A stretch of DNA of 64,000 nucleotides from Isoetes taiwanensis (GCA_021234155.1 JAJEKV010000248.1:62001-126000); one strand, 5' to 3'. Positions 12,162-23,158 are shown, counted from the stretch's first letter. Made by a program: numbers and translations. Notes: generated by a model from the sequence alone, not told the origin.

Positions 12162-12440
12162 AGCTCACTTTTCTTGGTTGCCCCGGGCCAACCCTTGGAT
12201 TGAAGTTGGACGGACGAAATTTTAACCACCTTGAAATTTCGGCTCTAATCACCTTGATTTTTAAAGTCGAAATTTCAAGGTGATTCTCTGTTGATTTTCA
12301 GTTCAAGGTTTTAGGCATTTACTATGAACAAGCGAAAACACACAAAATTTCTGTTCTTCATATACCACAAAGTGGCTTCCACATGAATACAGTCGCCATA
12401 ACTTGCGCTTACAAGAATTTTCATGAGGATTTACAACATA

Positions 12441-12523
12441 AAATCTGTTCTGTACAAAGAAAAACCTGTACAAAGAAAATCTGTTCTGTACAAAGAAAAT
12501 CTGTTCTGTACAAAGAAAAGCTT
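12441..12523. repeat. Short tandem repeat, about 20-bp unit
   Basis: Three to four copies of a unit built around CTGTTCTGTACAAAGAAAA, the second shortened. It lies inside the small inverted-repeat element. Non-coding. Confidence 0.7.
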
Positions 12524-12836
12524 CTAGGCAGAGAAAAACCGGCCAAAGCTGTAACCCCAAAGCTTCATTCCTGCATGCAAGCCTCTATAATTTGCCCCTA
12601 TTTACCTCTATTTCATTAAGACTTATAAAACATGCCCTGTTACTGCGGTTCTAATCGAAGAATAATGCTACAGTGGCACGGTACTCCAACTTTCTTGAGC
12701 AACCGAGATCTGCAAGAAAACAAGCATCAGTTAGTGAAAAACAAAACAATAGAAAAAAAAAGCAAACGTGAAAGCATCTTTCACCTAATATCTTGCATGC
12801 AAGCTATATCACTGTAGCGCCAAGAAAATACCTTTC

Positions 12837-13056
12837 TGAAAACACCCTTCTGAAGTTATTTGGCAAAAACTCGGGAAGAAACACCAAAAAACGAAGGCGC
12901 TCATCAAGCGCCAGCCTAATCCTCTGATCTTTAAGCCAAGAAAACACCCTTTCGAAGTTATTTGGCAAAAACGCGGGAAGAAACACCAAAAAACGAAGGC
13001 GCTCATCAAGCGCCAGCCTAATCCTCTGATCTTTAAGCCTAATCTATTGATCTAAC
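12837..13056. repeat. 110-bp direct tandem duplication, each with a small hairpin
   Basis: GAAAACACCCTT at 12,837 recurs at 12,947, and the two units are nearly identical. Each contains GGCGCT-CATCA-AGCGCC, a perfect 6-bp stem-loop. Open minus-strand frames of about 60 codons across it are by-products of the repeat. Confidence 0.8.
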
Positions 13057-13170
13057 ACAGCAAGATCGCAAGAAGCTCCCGTAGGTAGGCAAGAAGCTCC
13101 GTTTGGAGACCACTTGTGACAAAAGGAAAATGAGCGGGCAAAATTTCAAGGTGGATTAAAATTTCGGCGT

Positions 13171-13327
13171 GAGAATTTGTTCCACCTTGAAATTTCGTTG
13201 TGAAATTTCGAAATGACCGGGCGGGCCATGAACCGGGAAATGACTGGCCTGGCTACGAATAAGGCGAAAGAAACCCGCCAGTCAGCTCGAAATTTCACAC
13301 GAAATTTCAAGGTGGAACAAATTACTC
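13171..13327. mobile_element. Second hairpin element with about 41-bp inverted repeats
   Basis: Positions 13,171-13,211 and 13,287-13,327 are near-perfect inverses sharing GAATTTGTTCCACC and TTGAAATTTCG. The whole 157 bp could snap back into a hairpin. The arm sequence is the same CCACCTTGAAATTTCG theme as the neighbouring 0.95-kb element, so the two are related and abut each other. Confidence 0.65.
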
Positions 13328-13991
13328 CTTCCTTAATTTTGTTGGAAGAGCATACTCCCTCGAATATTCAAGGTCTAGAGCCTAGATGGTGTGTGATATC
13401 AGTGTGATAGATACAGGGTGGTGATGGATTTCATATGTGAATATGCCCTTCGAATTTCGGCATTGAGGGCTTGGATTGTCATTCTCCTCATTTCGATCTT
13501 CCGAACTTTTTAACTTTATTCATGCATTGGCTTTTGTCCAAGTGGTAAGAATTATTCGACATGAACAAAAAGATCTTAACTGAATAGCTCAGTTTGTTAT
13601 TTTAATGTACATCTCAAAACAGATGAATTTTTCCATCAGATTAAGTGCAAGCATTGGGGCTCTGGATTTGCACCATAAACCACGATTCCATTATTTTGAA
13701 ATTATTCCATCATTTTGAAATTTACAAATAGTGTCAACCCCAATTTCAACAATGTGGAATTGCATGTAAATACTTTTTATTATCAGCCTTAATTCTAACA
13801 GGTCTCAAATTACAAGTTAACACTTATCACAAACCAGTATTCCACATTCAAGTAGATGTAACTCAAGTAGATAATCACAAGCCAGTATTTCACATTCAAG
13901 ATACTTATATACTGAAAGTAATATTACAATGAAAGCACGAATACAATGAAAATGCACTGAATGTAGGATTACATTGAAAGTAAGATTCACA
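13328..13991. other. Non-coding AT-rich stretch
   Basis: No supported gene. Contains short direct repeats such as CACATTCAAGTAGAT/CACATTCAAGATAC around 13,845-13,910. Confidence 0.5.
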
Positions 13992-14461
13992 TCATAGGGA
14001 GCCGTCCTCATTTAGCTTGAGCTCAGTGAGATTGTAGACAGGGAGTGCATGCTGAAAGGATGGTGAGGACTGATATTCATGGACATGGGGAGGGCCGAAA
14101 GAGACATGAGGATAGCCCATCCCCGCAAGAGGAGAAGAAGATTGCGAAGGCAAGGGAGTGTGACCCGAAGGCATATGAATGTAAGTGCTCTCTGGAGTTT
14201 GGAAGTAATGAGGAGTGGGTTGTACCGGTATATGGTGTGGCGACTGGGGTTGAGAGCAGTGCTTGCAAACAGGGGGAGACCCTGGGCGAGAATGGACACG
14301 AGGGGTAGGCGGCGCCGACTGAGCTCTTGAGTGGACACGACCCCCTTCAATATCATAGTCAATATCGTACATGTCACGAAAGCTTCTCGACACTGATGGC
14401 ACTCCAATCGTGCCGTTGTTTGGCAAAGGAGTTCCTCAGGAGTGAAAGCACGAGTAGACAT
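13992..14461 (-). pseudogene. Pro/Ser/His-rich protein frame of unknown identity, probably frameshifted
   Basis: I do not recognise this protein. One frame starts at an ATG at 14,461 (MSTRAFTPEELL). About 40 nt later a second frame takes over (VPSVSRSFRDMYD) and stays open for about 140 codons, so one frameshift would join them. The product would be low-complexity, rich in Pro, Ser and His, with a PPVCKHC pair of cysteines and the ending LTELKLNEDGSL. A TATATATA run lies upstream (about 14,765-14,775), so a promoter is possible. It could be a gag-like TE remnant or a small host gene. No domain supports either. Confidence 0.3.
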
Positions 14462-15355
14462 ATTGAGAAGAGAGAAAAGAGAATGATCAGACCCGGCAGC
14501 GGCGACAGTGTTTAGGGTCTAGTTTTGAGATCTCTTGCAAGACAGCCCTCTGTGAGGACCCTTGGATCAAACAAGAGAATCCTGGCTAAGTGTCACGCGA
14601 GATTTGCAAGAAAACTAAAGAAAGAAAACAGAAAAGAACTAACACCAGACAATGAGAAGAAATCAGACTTTCTTGATATCCCTGAGTGTACATAAGCTCT
14701 CAGAAATCGAGAGAAAAAAACTGGAGATAAGGAAGCTAATCTAAAAACATGAGTTCTATCTCTACTCATATATATAGTACAACTACAACGACCTTGGGCC
14801 CAAAATAGGTGTTTGGCAGATCTCGCTACCAACTCTTGGATCAGGGCCTGATTTTCCGGGAATCTGACAGTGCCTTCTTTATGTGCCTGGAATCATGCTG
14901 AGTCTGGATTGTACTTCCACCGGGCCGTCATTTGTCTGTTCTCTGTCTCTTCTTGGACCTTGGCGTGGTCTTCTGCATGGTCTTCTGCATGGTCTTCAGC
15001 GTGGGTGTGGGTCTACTACCCGATGCATGACCTGTTGCCTTATTCCTGCCCTGCTCCGTGGTCTTCATAAATAGTCCTGTACCTGGATGTACAGGACTAA
15101 CATTTATCATTACTTGGATTTGTTTGCAAGCATATTTGCAATCTTTCACAAGTGTGCTTGTTCTTTATTTTTCCTTCACTCCCTCATCAATTGACTTCAT
15201 TGTTTAGACTTGATTGATATGGGCAATTAGAACTTCTTGTCTTTTGTCATTATTATCATTAGAGCTTCATTGTTGGCTTTACCTCTATTTGAATTCAATT
15301 CCTTGCATCACTCTTGCTAACTTTCTTTGCATTTGTCCGTGCACTATAATTTTTT

Positions 15356-15501
15356 TCGCTATGTCCATTTGCCTTTTTGGTAAAAGGATGCTTCAAAGCT
15401 TCTTCCCATTAGTCTACTATAAATTGTTTCGCTATGTCCATTTGCCTTTTTGGTAAAAGGATGCTTCAAAGCTTCTTCCCATTAGTCTAGCACTATTTAT
15501 A
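15356..15501. repeat. 73-bp tandem duplication
   Basis: TCGCTATGTCCATTTGCC at 15,356 recurs at 15,429, and the copies run to TTCCCATTAGTCTA with almost no change, so the duplication is recent. Confidence 0.85.
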
Positions 15502-16567
15502 TTTTCGCCTATATCTATTTGGCCTGCACAATATAGAAGTTCTTCGTTAGTTTGCTCTAGATATATTGTAACTTATATCCTTACATTTTCTCGCTATAGT
15601 ATGTATTTGTTTGCTAGTACATTTACTGGCAACCAAATTGTATCACGCCTTATCATTCTATATCGAACCCATTGTTTGGTTTTAAGCTTCTAGATTCCAT
15701 TGTTATATCTCTTTTTATAAAATATTGAGCTTGGCCTTGCTCATTTTTATTGTGATTTCATTTTTTCTTTATTTTTACGTGTGTCTTGCCTTTCTTTACC
15801 TAGATTCAAAGTAATGCTAATGGACCTGTACATGTATTATTTATTGAGGTATAGGTATGACTTGCTTCCATCCTTTTTTTTTTTTTTTGCTTGTATTCAC
15901 ATTTCCAACAAGCTTTTATTTTTCATACCTTTTTTCCAATAGTCTTCTTTCTTTTGATTGTTACGTTCGTTATACCCTATGGCTAAGGTAGTGCTTATGT
16001 GAACTTCTTAAAGAATATGTCGATTGGCATTTAAATATTTTTTATTGAAACTAGGTACTTGTTCTTCCTTATACAATGTTCATGATTGCCCTTGTGCTCG
16101 TGGCTACAATTGGGTCCCATTCCCCAATTGCATTCCTTGGTTATTTTTCATTTTCTTTCCTTTCCTTTCTTGATGTTTGTTGACTTCTTTCTCTCGTTTT
16201 ATCTTGCATTGCATCTTATCTTTTCTCTTCTCGCTAGTTTTTCTTCCTGCCACCTACCATTGCATATAGGGTTTATAAGGTGGAGTGTTCCTCTTCTTTC
16301 GGCCAAATGTTGTAGTTTGTTTTGCTATTGGAGAAGACAGGCCATTTGTAGAATGTCTATTTTATTCTCATAGATCTTTTTTATAGCTTATATATTTCGT
16401 CAATTCTAGGTTTTCATCATCGGCCTTCCTCCTAAGCATTCCTTCTTTTGTGTTTTGTCTTCCTACTTTCCCACCCTCCCATGTCCTTTTGCAAGGTACT
16501 TGAAATTTGTTGTTGGCGTTTCTCCTCATCTTGCTTGCTCAATTTCCTTCATTTATAGCTTATAGGT

Positions 16568-16730
16568 GGATGTTCTTCCCTGCCTTAGCTGCATTTGATA
16601 TTTTCTGACTAAGCAGGATGTTCTTCCCCATCATATTTGCTTCATTGTGTTGATTGGATGAATGTTCTTCCCCGCACTAGTTTGCAGATGTTATTCCTGG
16701 CTAGGCAGATGTTCTTCCCCGTCCCTTCGC
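16568..16730. repeat. Interspersed GATGTTCTTCCCC motif, about five copies
   Basis: The motif recurs at irregular spacing (16,568, 16,618, about 16,665, about 16,685 degenerate, about 16,706). The surrounding sequence is T-rich and non-coding. Meaning unknown. Confidence 0.5.
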
Positions 16731-16878
16731 TTATCCTCATTCTATAGAAGCAGTTTGCTTATTTCTTACTCGATTCGTTCTAGTGCTTGTTTGTTGATTT
16801 TGACATGATTGACAGTTCCTTATCGTATTTCATTTACAAGTTCTTTTTTTTTTTTTTTTTTTTCTTTTTTGTGTTTTT

Positions 16879-17563
16879 ATTTTTCCCAAAGAAATATATC
16901 TGCTCAGAAATGTATTTACTCAACTTATCTCCGTTCTGACCAACTCAAATAACTTGGCATGCAAGGCTAAGTGTCTAGCTATGTGTTGGATGTCTAATAT
17001 TTTTCTATAGTCGTGGTCTTAAGCAATTGAGTACATTCTTGTCCTATGTGAAGGTATCAAAATTAATCTGAGTCGTTTATGGTTATTTCTCGTACATTAA
17101 CATACAGGTGATATTTCTTCACTTCCTGTTCACCTCTATCCAGCTTAGCATTGATTATAAAACTTGGGGTTGTATCTTTCGTATGCGGTTAGAGCCTATA
17201 AAATGATTGACCATATATTTCTTCATGGGTATTTATGTTCAATATTGTGATCATATTGCTAAGGATAATAGTGCTTGAGAGAAAGATCGGACCCTTAAAC
17301 ATTTTTCATTATTCATTTTTCTTAGGTCATATGGTAAAATTGTGAACTATAACCTTTAGGGTTTCATGGCCGGAATGCCTTATTCAACATGCATGCCGCT
17401 GGCTAGCAGATATACGGTTGATACATGAACCGATGGATGTGGTTTCTGGAATTGCCTACTTCCACTTGCTTCCGTTTAAGGTTTCCTTTCAGTTCATATT
17501 ATTACTCTCTTTTATGTGAAGAGCTTCGTTTACCATAAGCTTGTCAAAGCTTCGTTTACATAA
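16879..17563. repeat. Segmental duplication, copy 1, left part
   Basis: Nearly identical to 28,981-29,665 in direct orientation (for example ATTTTTCCCAAAGAAATATA at both starts, with only isolated substitutions in the compared lines). The copy is cut at 17,563 by the TE3 insertion and resumes near 24,018. The A-T rich, intron-like character suggests a host gene segment. Confidence 0.9.
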
Positions 17564-17929
17564 AAGTCGTATTTAATTAAAGTGGGACTCATTCCATTCC
17601 CATTTTTTTTCGGAACCCTGTTAATTTACATAAAAAGGAGCACCTCGACCCGAAAACTATCCTTAATTCGAATTTTTGAATAAAACTCTGCATTCCAGCT
17701 TTGCTGCAGTTTTCCCTGGTTAGCGAGTCGAGAACAAGAACAATGCAACTGAAACAAAGGAAATTCATTAAAGATTGAAACCAAAGAACTAGTTGAAAAA
17801 GAATTTTTATTAATAAATTGAATAGGTACAATGTATTTTACATCGGACGCAGAGACCATGGCGGTCTTCTTTGTCACTACATTACATCATCTTGGTAGGT
17901 GGTCCACCTTAGGGGATTAACTAGCGGCG

Positions 17930-18060
17930 CTTCTTCACGCCGACCCGTGAAGCCTTGGGGGCAACCTCGAAGAGTGTGGAATGCCTCACGTGGAGGTGCC
18001 TCTCGAGCTACCGGCCGACCTGTCCACCCCGACTTCTCCACTCGGCCCTCGGGCAGCCTT
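17930..18060 (-). pseudogene. Possible C-terminal coding end of TE3 minus-strand gene
   Basis: The minus strand stays open through a segment ending FEVAPKASRVGVKKRR and a stop near 17,930, a basic tail of the sort seen at nuclear-protein ends. I infer that it closes the TE3 gene that begins near 23,158. No domain is recognised. Confidence 0.25.
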
Positions 18061-18479
18061 TCATCGAATATGCTCCTTCCCCAACCTCAGGTGGATGTTA
18101 TGCAATGCTTGCAAGATGCTTTGAGCTTCTGGACTTTCTCTTTGTTCTTTCGCCGTTTCTTTATCCCTGTGGTGTAGCGAGCAACCTCTCAATTCGCTTG
18201 AGCAACCTTATCCCAGTAGGGCAAGAGTGTAGCGTGGACCGGAGTGCGTGCCGAACGGTATTTCTTTCGCCTTGAGCGGACTGCCGCCTCAAGCGGTCTC
18301 GCGGATGCCCGGCGGGATGTGCTCGTGGTCGGATCGTGCCCGAACCACCCGGAGCAAGGAGAGTATGATTAACAATTACGGTGCCATTAGTCAAAACGAA
18401 GAAAAGAATGTTGAAATCAAATTACAATGGAGAACATTCATTCCATACGACCGCATCCAATGGCGTGGGAAGTAGTGTC

Positions 18480-18759
18480 TTTTCGACTCAGCGAGTAGAG
18501 AAAGGCCCATAAAAGTGAAAGTACAACCATTCTCATTAGAATATGGTTGCATCCAATCACACTGCGGAAGCATACAAATGGTTTTCGTCAGCGAGACAAC
18601 CGATTGCCTTTCTCGACTCGCTAGTCGAGCAAGGCCCGTGAAACATAATGTACAAGCATTATCATAATAGTTTGTGGCTGCATCCGGTCACACAATCAAA
18701 CATACAAATGGTCTCATCAACGGGACAAGCATGCCTTTCTCGACTCGTGAGTCGAAAGG
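18480..18759. repeat. TCGACTCG palindromes in about 125-bp tandem repeats
   Basis: Three imperfect repeats of about 125 bp share CATACAAATGG, GCATCC and GTACAA blocks. Each carries one palindrome: 18,480-18,504 (TTTCGACTCAGCGAGTAGAG), 18,608-18,632 (CTCGACTCGCTAGTCGAG) and 18,735-18,759 (CTCGACTCGTGAGTCGA). Confidence 0.75.
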
Positions 18760-19040
18760 CACGAAAAAACTCAATATACAAGTATATTCATTACAAAATG
18801 TTCAATACATGTGTTCACGTTTGTTTACAATATTCACACAATTTGACTATCTGAAAGCAGAGGTCACTCTTCTTGTTCACCAAAATATTTGTCGTCCATA
18901 GCTTTCATGATCGCCTTGCTCTGGATCGGGTTAGCGGAGGCTCGGATAGTTCGGGAAGCACATCGGGCGACAAGAATGGCAAAGCGGGATTACGCCAAGG
19001 CAGGGACCGCGGTCGAAGGACAACCACCTATCCGCTCTCA

Positions 19041-19520
19041 TATTCTTGGTCGATATGGCTTAGCAATGATTGTATTTTGCGTGTTATGATAGCACTTGTA
19101 GGCTGAGTCGTCTATGATCAGCGTGTTGTGTTTGCCATAGTCCTGGAATTGCTCATAAACCCTGTCCAGCCTTTTCACCATTATATGCTTCCCCTTTGTG
19201 GCAATTTGGATCGAGGTCCGACACATGCTCGACCCTTTCGTTTCCCCAAACTAACTTGAACTTCAAAACTGAAATGCCGAGAACACCAAGAACATTGACA
19301 ATATTTTTCTTTGCCATACAAGACCATATGCCCACTTCAATCCGTTCGGGCACCATTCAACAATTTCCTTAGCTCTAGGCCTCGGATACACTATTTTATG
19401 CTCCATTTTGGTCAAGGATGCGAGGTGTTAATCTCGGGGGCGTCTTTATCGTGGTATCTGCGGCTAATACTCCATTGGCGTCAAATATTACAAGCTTGGC
19501 GGGACAATTTGGATCGGTTG
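19041..19520 (-). pseudogene. FCP1/NIF-type HAD phosphatase-like domain, frameshifted
   Basis: Plant FCP1-homology (NIF) proteins are HAD-superfamily phosphatase-like proteins. The order of segments on the minus strand matches that fold. PAKLVIFDANGVLAAD (about 19,503-19,456) is the nucleophile strand, with Asp-x-Asn in place of Asp-x-Asp. YPRPRAKEIVEW (about 19,385-19,350) and EVGIWSCMAKKNI (about 19,340-19,300) follow. FKLVWGNERVEHVSDLD (about 19,260-19,210) and TLIIDDSAYK (about 19,124-19,095) complete the fold, the last being the acidic motif. At least two single-base frame changes (near 19,345 and 19,195) are needed to join them, so it is a pseudogene or contains sequence errors. It lies inside TE3, so it is probably a captured host gene piece. 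Confidence 0.65.
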
Positions 19521-19736
19521 GAGTTTGGCTCGACCATATATCCGGTTCATCGGAATCCAAATGCGGGATCATTATCTTTTCGAGGTCCTTTTCGGGTGCG
19601 GGCGGTGTCTTGCTCTCGGCAGTTGTCTTTGTCCTTTTCATTCTCCTCCTCGCGGCGTGAACGGCGCCAAATGACAATGATCCGAGTCGTTGACACGGAA
19701 TTCCACGAAATGATGACATCCGTCGAGAAAGGAACG

Positions 19737-19815
19737 AGTTTTTCGACTCGCGAAGTCGAGAATGAAAAAAAAGGTATTGAAAGGAACGAGTTTTTCGACT
19801 CATGAAGTCGAGAAA
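19737..19815. repeat. Two further TCGACTCG palindromes
   Basis: 19,737-19,763 and 19,791-19,815 carry TTTTTCGACTC-(G/A)CGAAGTCGAGAA-type palindromes inside an AAGGAACGAG repeat, about 54 bp apart. They lie beside the phosphatase-like block. Confidence 0.7.
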
Positions 19816-20044
19816 CACCGATAGAACAAAGTAAACTCACCTCAATCTCGGGTTTTCAAGAATGTGTTCGGCAACATTGGTCCAAACCTTCGACATTCTC
19901 GTCTCCGTCGGCTTTGTCTCCCTCGTCCTCGCCGTCTTTCTTCGCTTCCATTTGTCTTCCTCCCCTCGAAATGCTCATGAAGCGAGATCCGGTATGAGCG
20001 AATGGTTTCAACCATGTCATTATTTCCAACCACGGATATAGGTT

Positions 20045-21315
20045 TCATTCCATACAAAGATAGCCCCCGAGAGAACAAAGGCCATTCATGTACCACTCGC
20101 ATACAATTTGATCTTCCTCGACCAAGTTGGTTATGAAGTACTTGATAACTCTTGGCCGGATAGGAATTCTATGTATAGGACCTGTCGCACCATCTTTGCT
20201 GACCTTGTCCATCGATGGAACATCCTCCATAAATCTGCCCCCCTTCCAGGGTTCCATCTGCTCTTGAGAGATCATGAACTTGTCGAGATAATGATGCTCG
20301 CTAGACCACCACTTATCCAGGTCGACCGCCGATCTTGAAATCAAAACCAAAACTATGTTGGCAAAGCTTGGTGCCTTCGGCAAGCCAAGTCTGCACTCAT
20401 GATCAAGTTCGTATATGGAGTGCATGATCTTGTTGGTGAAGTTAATATCACGGTGCCCATTGGGAGACAAAGCGATTTGTCCGATTGCCCCGGCATGCAA
20501 AAAGACAAGGAAACCGAAAGTATCCAGGTCGGTCATGTCCGAATTAACGCCTTGTACCATCGCTGCTCTATGTCGCCTTTGTCATAAAAAGAGTGGGGTC
20601 TTCGATCATATTGATGGCAAATAGTGCCCACGGGTCCAGTGCCAGTTGCACCACCAAATCCCTTGTGTCCCAAAGTTACCGAGAAATGGGGGAGCTATCG
20701 TCGCTTTAAATGGGACCACCCGAATCCAAGCTTCCTCTTGATAATTGCCATAGCGTTCAGGGGAAAGGAAGGGTTTTGGCGCTACGCTTGACTTGGTGTT
20801 GATGTAGGGTTGACATAGGCGGTTCAATTCCTTCATGTCTTCCTCATCAAGGGCAGCCTTTTCCTTGTAATAATCAAAATCATGGTATTCATTAGATGCA
20901 ACGTTGCGAGAACTTTCCGTGATGCCTTCTTCTAACATACTTATTTGCCTTTAGGATGTGGCATAATCCTTGCGATCTGCATTTTAGAACTCCTGGTCTT
21001 CCTTAGTAGGATTGTTCCTTCCAAGATTTTGCCTTGTAGGTCAAGCGTTTCTTTGTCCGTCGGGCCCTGTATCCTCTTCATGAAGCGCTTGTCAAACAAC
21101 TTGGGGTCCGGCACGCTTGGAAATTCTCCATTGCTGTCCTTTGACTTGCCTCTTGTCCATTGAGCCCATATCTCGGGTCCATTTCTCCCGGGCAGCCCGG
21201 TGCTAAGAATGAGGTCATATTGGTGAGAGAGACTCCTGCCTTTCCTTGGTGTTCTCCTCTTCTTCTCCTCTTCTTCCTCTCCCTCATCATCTTCCTGTCC
21301 CTCCAGTGAGAACAT
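20045..21315 (-). pseudogene. TE3 coding blocks of unknown function (three consecutive open frames)
   Basis: Three minus-strand frames follow each other closely: 21,315-20,941 (begins MFSLEGQEDDEG, a Glu- then Lys/Arg-rich head, with PGRNGPEIWAQWTRGKS), 20,938-20,606 (has MKELNRLCQPYINTKSS and PKPFLSPERYGNYQEEAWIR) and 20,560-20,045 (has TDLDTFGFLVFLHAGAIGQ and HRDINFTNKIMHSIYELDHE). The sequence reads like genuine protein, not a chance frame. The junctions may be introns or frameshifts. I recognise no family. They lie between the exon at 22,758-23,158 and the phosphatase-like block, so they may form one large gene. Confidence 0.4.
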
Positions 21316-21515
21316 ATCGCATAGTTTCTCAAAAGGTCTTCCACTTATCCGAGGGAGCCCTGTTTCCTTTAGGGCGCCGAGGACAACCCAATGCTTTCCA
21401 TTTGTTGCCTAGCGTGTATGATGCAGTCGGGATAAGGGCTGCATTCGGTCAATGTACCAATGTCGAGCATGAAAGTATCTACAAACACCGGAATAAGCGG
21501 TAAATAGTAGCCGGG

Positions 21516-21855
21516 TTTTTTTCGACTCGGCGGTCGAAACCCCGATGATGTCGGGAAAACGTTAAGATGGTAGGGGCTTTTCGACTGCGAGTGAGAAAGT
21601 CCCTTGAATGTCTAATTTTCCTTTATTTCTACGGGTTTTTCGACTCATGAAGAGTGAAAGCTCGCATCCTTTGATTTTTTACGTATTTACCACGGCTTTT
21701 CGACTCGCGAGTCGAGAAACCCGATGATAATCGGCAAAACGTTAAGATGGTAGGGCTTTTCGACTCGCGAAGTCGAAAGTCCCTGAATGTCTAATTTTCT
21801 TTTACTTCTCACGGGTTTTTCGACTTCGCGAGTCGAAACCCGATGATAATCGGCA
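21516..21855. repeat. Six-copy cluster of TCGACTCGCGAGTCGA palindromes, about 60-bp spacing
   Basis: Palindromes lie near 21,516, 21,577, 21,637, 21,695, 21,756 and 21,815, the best being TTTTCGACTCGCGAGTCGAG. Alternate intervals carry a second small hairpin, CCGAT-GATA-ATCGG (near 21,541, 21,720, 21,840), followed by AAAACGTTAAGATGGTAGGG. This gives a higher-order unit of about 180 and 120 bp. Confidence 0.8.
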
Positions 21856-21989
21856 AATGTTAGGATTGAGAGAGTTATTTACCTTACGTAGGCCGCACTC
21901 GGCCGCTATTGTGTTCGGGCGATGGCTAATGCCGCGATTCGGTTCGGGCGCGTCTCATTTGAAAGAACTCGCGACTCTCGCTGGCATAT

Positions 21990-22500
21990 CTATCCTTGAT
22001 CCTTTGCGGCACCTCCTTCTCCGCTCGCAATACTTGCGCCCCCCTCAGCGAATCGACCGTCCACTACCGTGAAGCGGACGTCTTTTTCCTTCAGTCTTCC
22101 TCGGACTTCCGGTGAACAACCGACCGGTCGATCTGCTGAAAGGTATGACATCCGCGGGCATTGGATGCGCAGCGGGATGTCGCACCATCGAATTTGAGAA
22201 TCTCCGGCATGTGTCTTTGGATTAAATTTCGTGGTTGAACAAGGCGGCATCTCCCCGCGGACCTTCGGCGCGTCGATGTCCAAGAGCAGCTTGTGTGCTA
22301 TTCCCAACGGATATCCGAGCCAGCCGCTCCATTTTTACGTGCCCCTCTCGTGAAATCCTCGATCCGGTCATCACGGATCCATTAGTTGGGAGTCCACCAT
22401 ATCTTCGTCTGCTTCATCATCTGATTCCTCCCGTGTGGTGTCATCTTCTCCATCTTTGGTCTTGTCCGGGCTTTTTTCTGTATGAACCACAACATGCCTC
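21990..22500 (-). pseudogene. TE3 coding block, unknown (acidic segment and downstream frame)
   Basis: The minus strand near 22,480-22,390 reads GEDDTTREESDDEADEDMVD, a strongly acidic stretch. From 22,307 to 21,990 another frame reads HKLLLDIDAPKVRGEM and RWCDIPLRIQCPRMS. Both look protein-like. No family is recognised. They lie between other TE3 blocks on the same strand. Confidence 0.3.
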
Positions 22501-22757
22501 CCCACTGCAGAGTGTTGTAGAGTCTTCAGCACAGTAGAAGTGAAGCTCCCCGTATTGAGCAGTTTTTCCCCGACTCGGAAATCTCCATTCCAAGCTCCCC
22601 ACGGATGTTAGGGTTAGGCCTCCTTCATCCCTTCGGATCCTTCCACCCAAGGTTCGACAATTTAAAGGCGCCGGCCTTTTGGCCGGTGCCCTTCCTTTGC
22701 TCATGGAAGAGTGAGAATAATTTGAAACTGATAATTTTTTCGTGTGATAGAACTTAC

Positions 22758-23158
22758 TCTTCTGGCAGTCTTCGACATGTAGTATTAGATGCTTCACATC
22801 TGGCGCTGAGACGGAGAGCACAACACCGATTTTCTTGTACTTGTCTCCGGAGCTCTTCTTGTCCCTTTGGTGGAGAAACAGATCTTTTTCCTTCCCACTT
22901 GCTGAAACCTCGACATACCACCAAGAATCTGCTGCTGTGTCAAGAAGCTCTGTCTCCAGTCCCTCGATGACGAAGAACGGAGTTCGCCGGTGATCACTAG
23001 TGAGTCCGCGGTGAATCTTTGCAAGGCGAAAGGATGGATCAGTGAAGGTATTCCGACCAAAGAAAAAACCTCGAGCTCACACGAGGCTGTCTTTTTTCTT
23101 TTTGCCGCCTAGAACCAAAGATCCCCTCAGGCACTCGCGCTTCGACGGGAGTCGCCAT
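22758..23158 (-). CDS. First exon of TE3 minus-strand gene (unknown protein), one frame break
   Basis: An ATG at 23,158 opens MATPVEARVPEGIFGSRR. After a one-base frame change near 23,055 the frame continues as TPFFVIEGLETELLDTAADS, WWYVEVSASGKEKDLFLHQR and KKIGVVLSVSAPDVKHLILH, up to EDCQK. It then meets a textbook donor (GTAAGTTC, intron starting at 22,757). The clean donor at the end of a protein-like frame argues for a real gene. Function unknown. It may encode the N-terminus of the protein whose later blocks include the phosphatase-like domain, but that link is inferred. Confidence 0.45.

Larger units (their letters stand above)
12215..13165. mobile_element. Small inverted-repeat (MITE-like) element, about 0.95 kb
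   Basis: The left end (12,215-12,239) reads CGAAATTTTAACCACC then TTGAAATTT. The right end (13,141-13,165) is its near-perfect inverse with one extra A. Just inside the left end is a second hairpin of the same theme (ATCACCTTGA at about 12,247 with TCAAGGTGAT at about 12,284). There is no transposase. No target duplication was confirmed. The element starts about 55 bp upstream of the NdhS TATA box. Confidence 0.55.
14470..16878. other. Non-coding T-rich stretch with several short repeats
   Basis: No supported gene. Holds GGTCTTCTGCAT repeats (about 14,967-14,995), a 73-bp tandem duplication (15,356-15,501), repeated GATGTTCTTCCCC-type motifs (16,568-16,730) and long T runs (15,878-15,890, 16,845-16,870). 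Confidence 0.5.
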
